This document shows, one piece after another, positions 5,121 to 6,030 of a stretch of DNA of 6,030 nt. The stretch lies in assembly GCA_937901695.1 (NCBI GenBank), contig CALDJN010000165.1, positions 1-6,030 on the forward strand, written 5' to 3'. The stretch's first letter is position 1, and every line of letters starts with the position of its first letter. The notes beneath the pieces were generated by a model. That model ran no database searches, was not told where the DNA came from, and saw nothing but the letters and a program-made list of their open reading frames with translations. The translations under genes were made by a program, and so were the position numbers. The DNA is from an uncultured Anaerocolumna sp. (GTDB lineage: Bacteria; Bacillota; Clostridia; Lachnospirales; Lachnospiraceae).

Positions 5121-6011
5121 ATGGCAATTAAGTTTAATAAGAGGCAGTTAGGGAGCTATGAAATAAAAGTGCAAAAGAAAAAGCATGTAAAAATATTTAT
5201 TACTGTACTTTTAATACTGTTAGGCATTGCAATAGCTATAATTGCATTGAAATTTGTTTTACAAAAGAGTTATTCCGGTTATCAGGTAATCAATACAACG
5301 AAAAGAGAAGACAGTACTTCGGCTAAGTATATAAGTTATCAAGGTGGAGCATTAAGATACAGTAGAGATGGAGCCATGGCAATGGATGCTGCTGGCAATA
5401 TGCTTTGGAATGGTACTTATCAAATGAAGGATCCTATTGTAGATATTTCGGAGAAGTTTGTAGCTATTGCTGATCGAGGATATAAAACAGTTGAAATATT
5501 CAATGAGCAAGGTGATGTAAACACTGTGGAAGTACTAAAACCTATTATAGATGTTAAAGTTGCTAATCAAGGTGTAATTGCAGTCCTAATGGAAGGAAAG
5601 GAAACTAATTACATTTATGTTTATGATAAAGAAGGCAATGAGCTGGTACGAAATAGAACTGTAGCTTCAAAAGATGGTTTCCCTATTGATATAGCTTTAT
5701 CGGGGGATGGAAGAAAATTGGTGACTAGTTACATAGCTATTAATAGTGGAGAAGTGCAAAGTAAATTAACTTTTTATAACTATGGAAAGGTTGGCCAGAA
5801 CTATGAAGATAGAACCGTGGGAGCCTTTGACTGCGGGAAAACAATGATAGCAAATCTGGAGTTCCTGGATAATGATACAGTATGTGCTTTTGGAGATGAT
5901 AAGTTTAGTATATATTCCATGCAAGAAATACCTAAATTAGTCCATGAAGAAAAGATAACCTCAGAAATAAGGAGTATATTTTTTAATAATCAATGTTTTA
6001 TCTTTTGCTAG
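5121..6011 (+). CDS. Membrane-anchored beta-propeller protein, DUF5711 type, frame ends early
   Basis: The 296-residue frame begins MAIKFNKRQLGSYEIKV, a lysine-rich cytoplasmic tail, followed by one membrane helix (residues 24-47). The rest is a row of strand-rich blades with propeller-like turns: RYSRDGAMAMDAAGNMLW, VDISEKFVAIADRG, VYDKEGNEL and ALSGDGRKLV. This layout matches the DUF5711 proteins of Clostridia, which as I recall run to about 400 residues; their function is not established. The start is supported by AAGAGGT 7-8 nt upstream of the ATG. The stop at 6009-6011 falls after SIFFNNQ in what should be the middle of a blade, and the last residues (CFIFC) do not look like propeller sequence. 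The gene may be frameshifted, interrupted, or end differently beyond the window. It follows the LysM gene on the same strand, but the repeat patch and its own promoter suggest separate transcription. Confidence 0.75.
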   Translation: MAIKFNKRQLGSYEIKVQKKKHVKIFITVLLILLGIAIAIIALKFVLQKSYSGYQVINTTKREDSTSAKYISYQGGALRYSRDGAMAMDAAGNMLWNGTYQMKDPIVDISEKFVAIADRGYKTVEIFNEQGDVNTVEVLKPIIDVKVANQGVIAVLMEGKETNYIYVYDKEGNELVRNRTVASKDGFPIDIALSGDGRKLVTSYIAINSGEVQSKLTFYNYGKVGQNYEDRTVGAFDCGKTMIANLEFLDNDTVCAFGDDKFSIYSMQEIPKLVHEEKITSEIRSIFFNNQCFIFC

Positions 6012-6030
6012 TATACATACCGTTGTTATG

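Overview
The window reads as chromosomal DNA from a low-GC, spore-forming Clostridia, most likely Lachnospiraceae or a close relative. The grounds are the AT-rich sequence, strong AGGAGG-type ribosome binding sites, a YyaC-type sporulation gene, a DUF5711-type propeller gene and a lysine/glutamate-rich coiled-coil protein. The family names come from reading the translations, not from a search.

Layout, left to right. Positions 1-148 (minus strand) hold the N-terminus of an APC-type amino-acid permease that runs off the window. Positions 149-720 contain no gene; they carry two diverged copies of a roughly 92-bp module, a perfect 9-bp hairpin and a good sigma-A promoter. Positions 721-1821 (+) encode a membrane-hairpin protein with coiled coils on both sides and no family I recognise. 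It converges on yyaC (1916-2488, minus), and a 72-bp inverted-repeat element lies between the two stop codons. After a 362-bp divergent spacer, 2851-4353 (+) encodes a 500-residue protein with an N-terminal domain that looks like a catalytically dead MPN/JAMM fold, then one membrane helix, a variable stalk and a C-terminal LysM domain.

Positions 4354-5120 are a dense repeat patch. It holds a 16-17 bp array that begins inside the LysM stop region, a decayed inverted-repeat element with the same terminus and the same 19-bp word as the 72-bp element, a REP-like word in two opposing copies, a 19-bp array, a 17-bp array, and a long multi-stem hairpin ending in a T-run. Positions 5121-6011 (+) encode a membrane-anchored beta-propeller protein of the DUF5711 type whose frame stops early.

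How the genes may work together: the LysM protein and the DUF5711 protein each have one N-terminal or central membrane helix and an extracytoplasmic binding module (LysM or propeller), so both probably act at the cytoplasmic membrane/cell-wall interface. The first also has a large cytoplasmic domain suited to protein binding. YyaC points to sporulation as the nearby theme, but nothing seen in the promoters proves co-regulation. The most unusual items are the dead MPN-TM-LysM architecture and the related repeat elements in two of the intergenic gaps.
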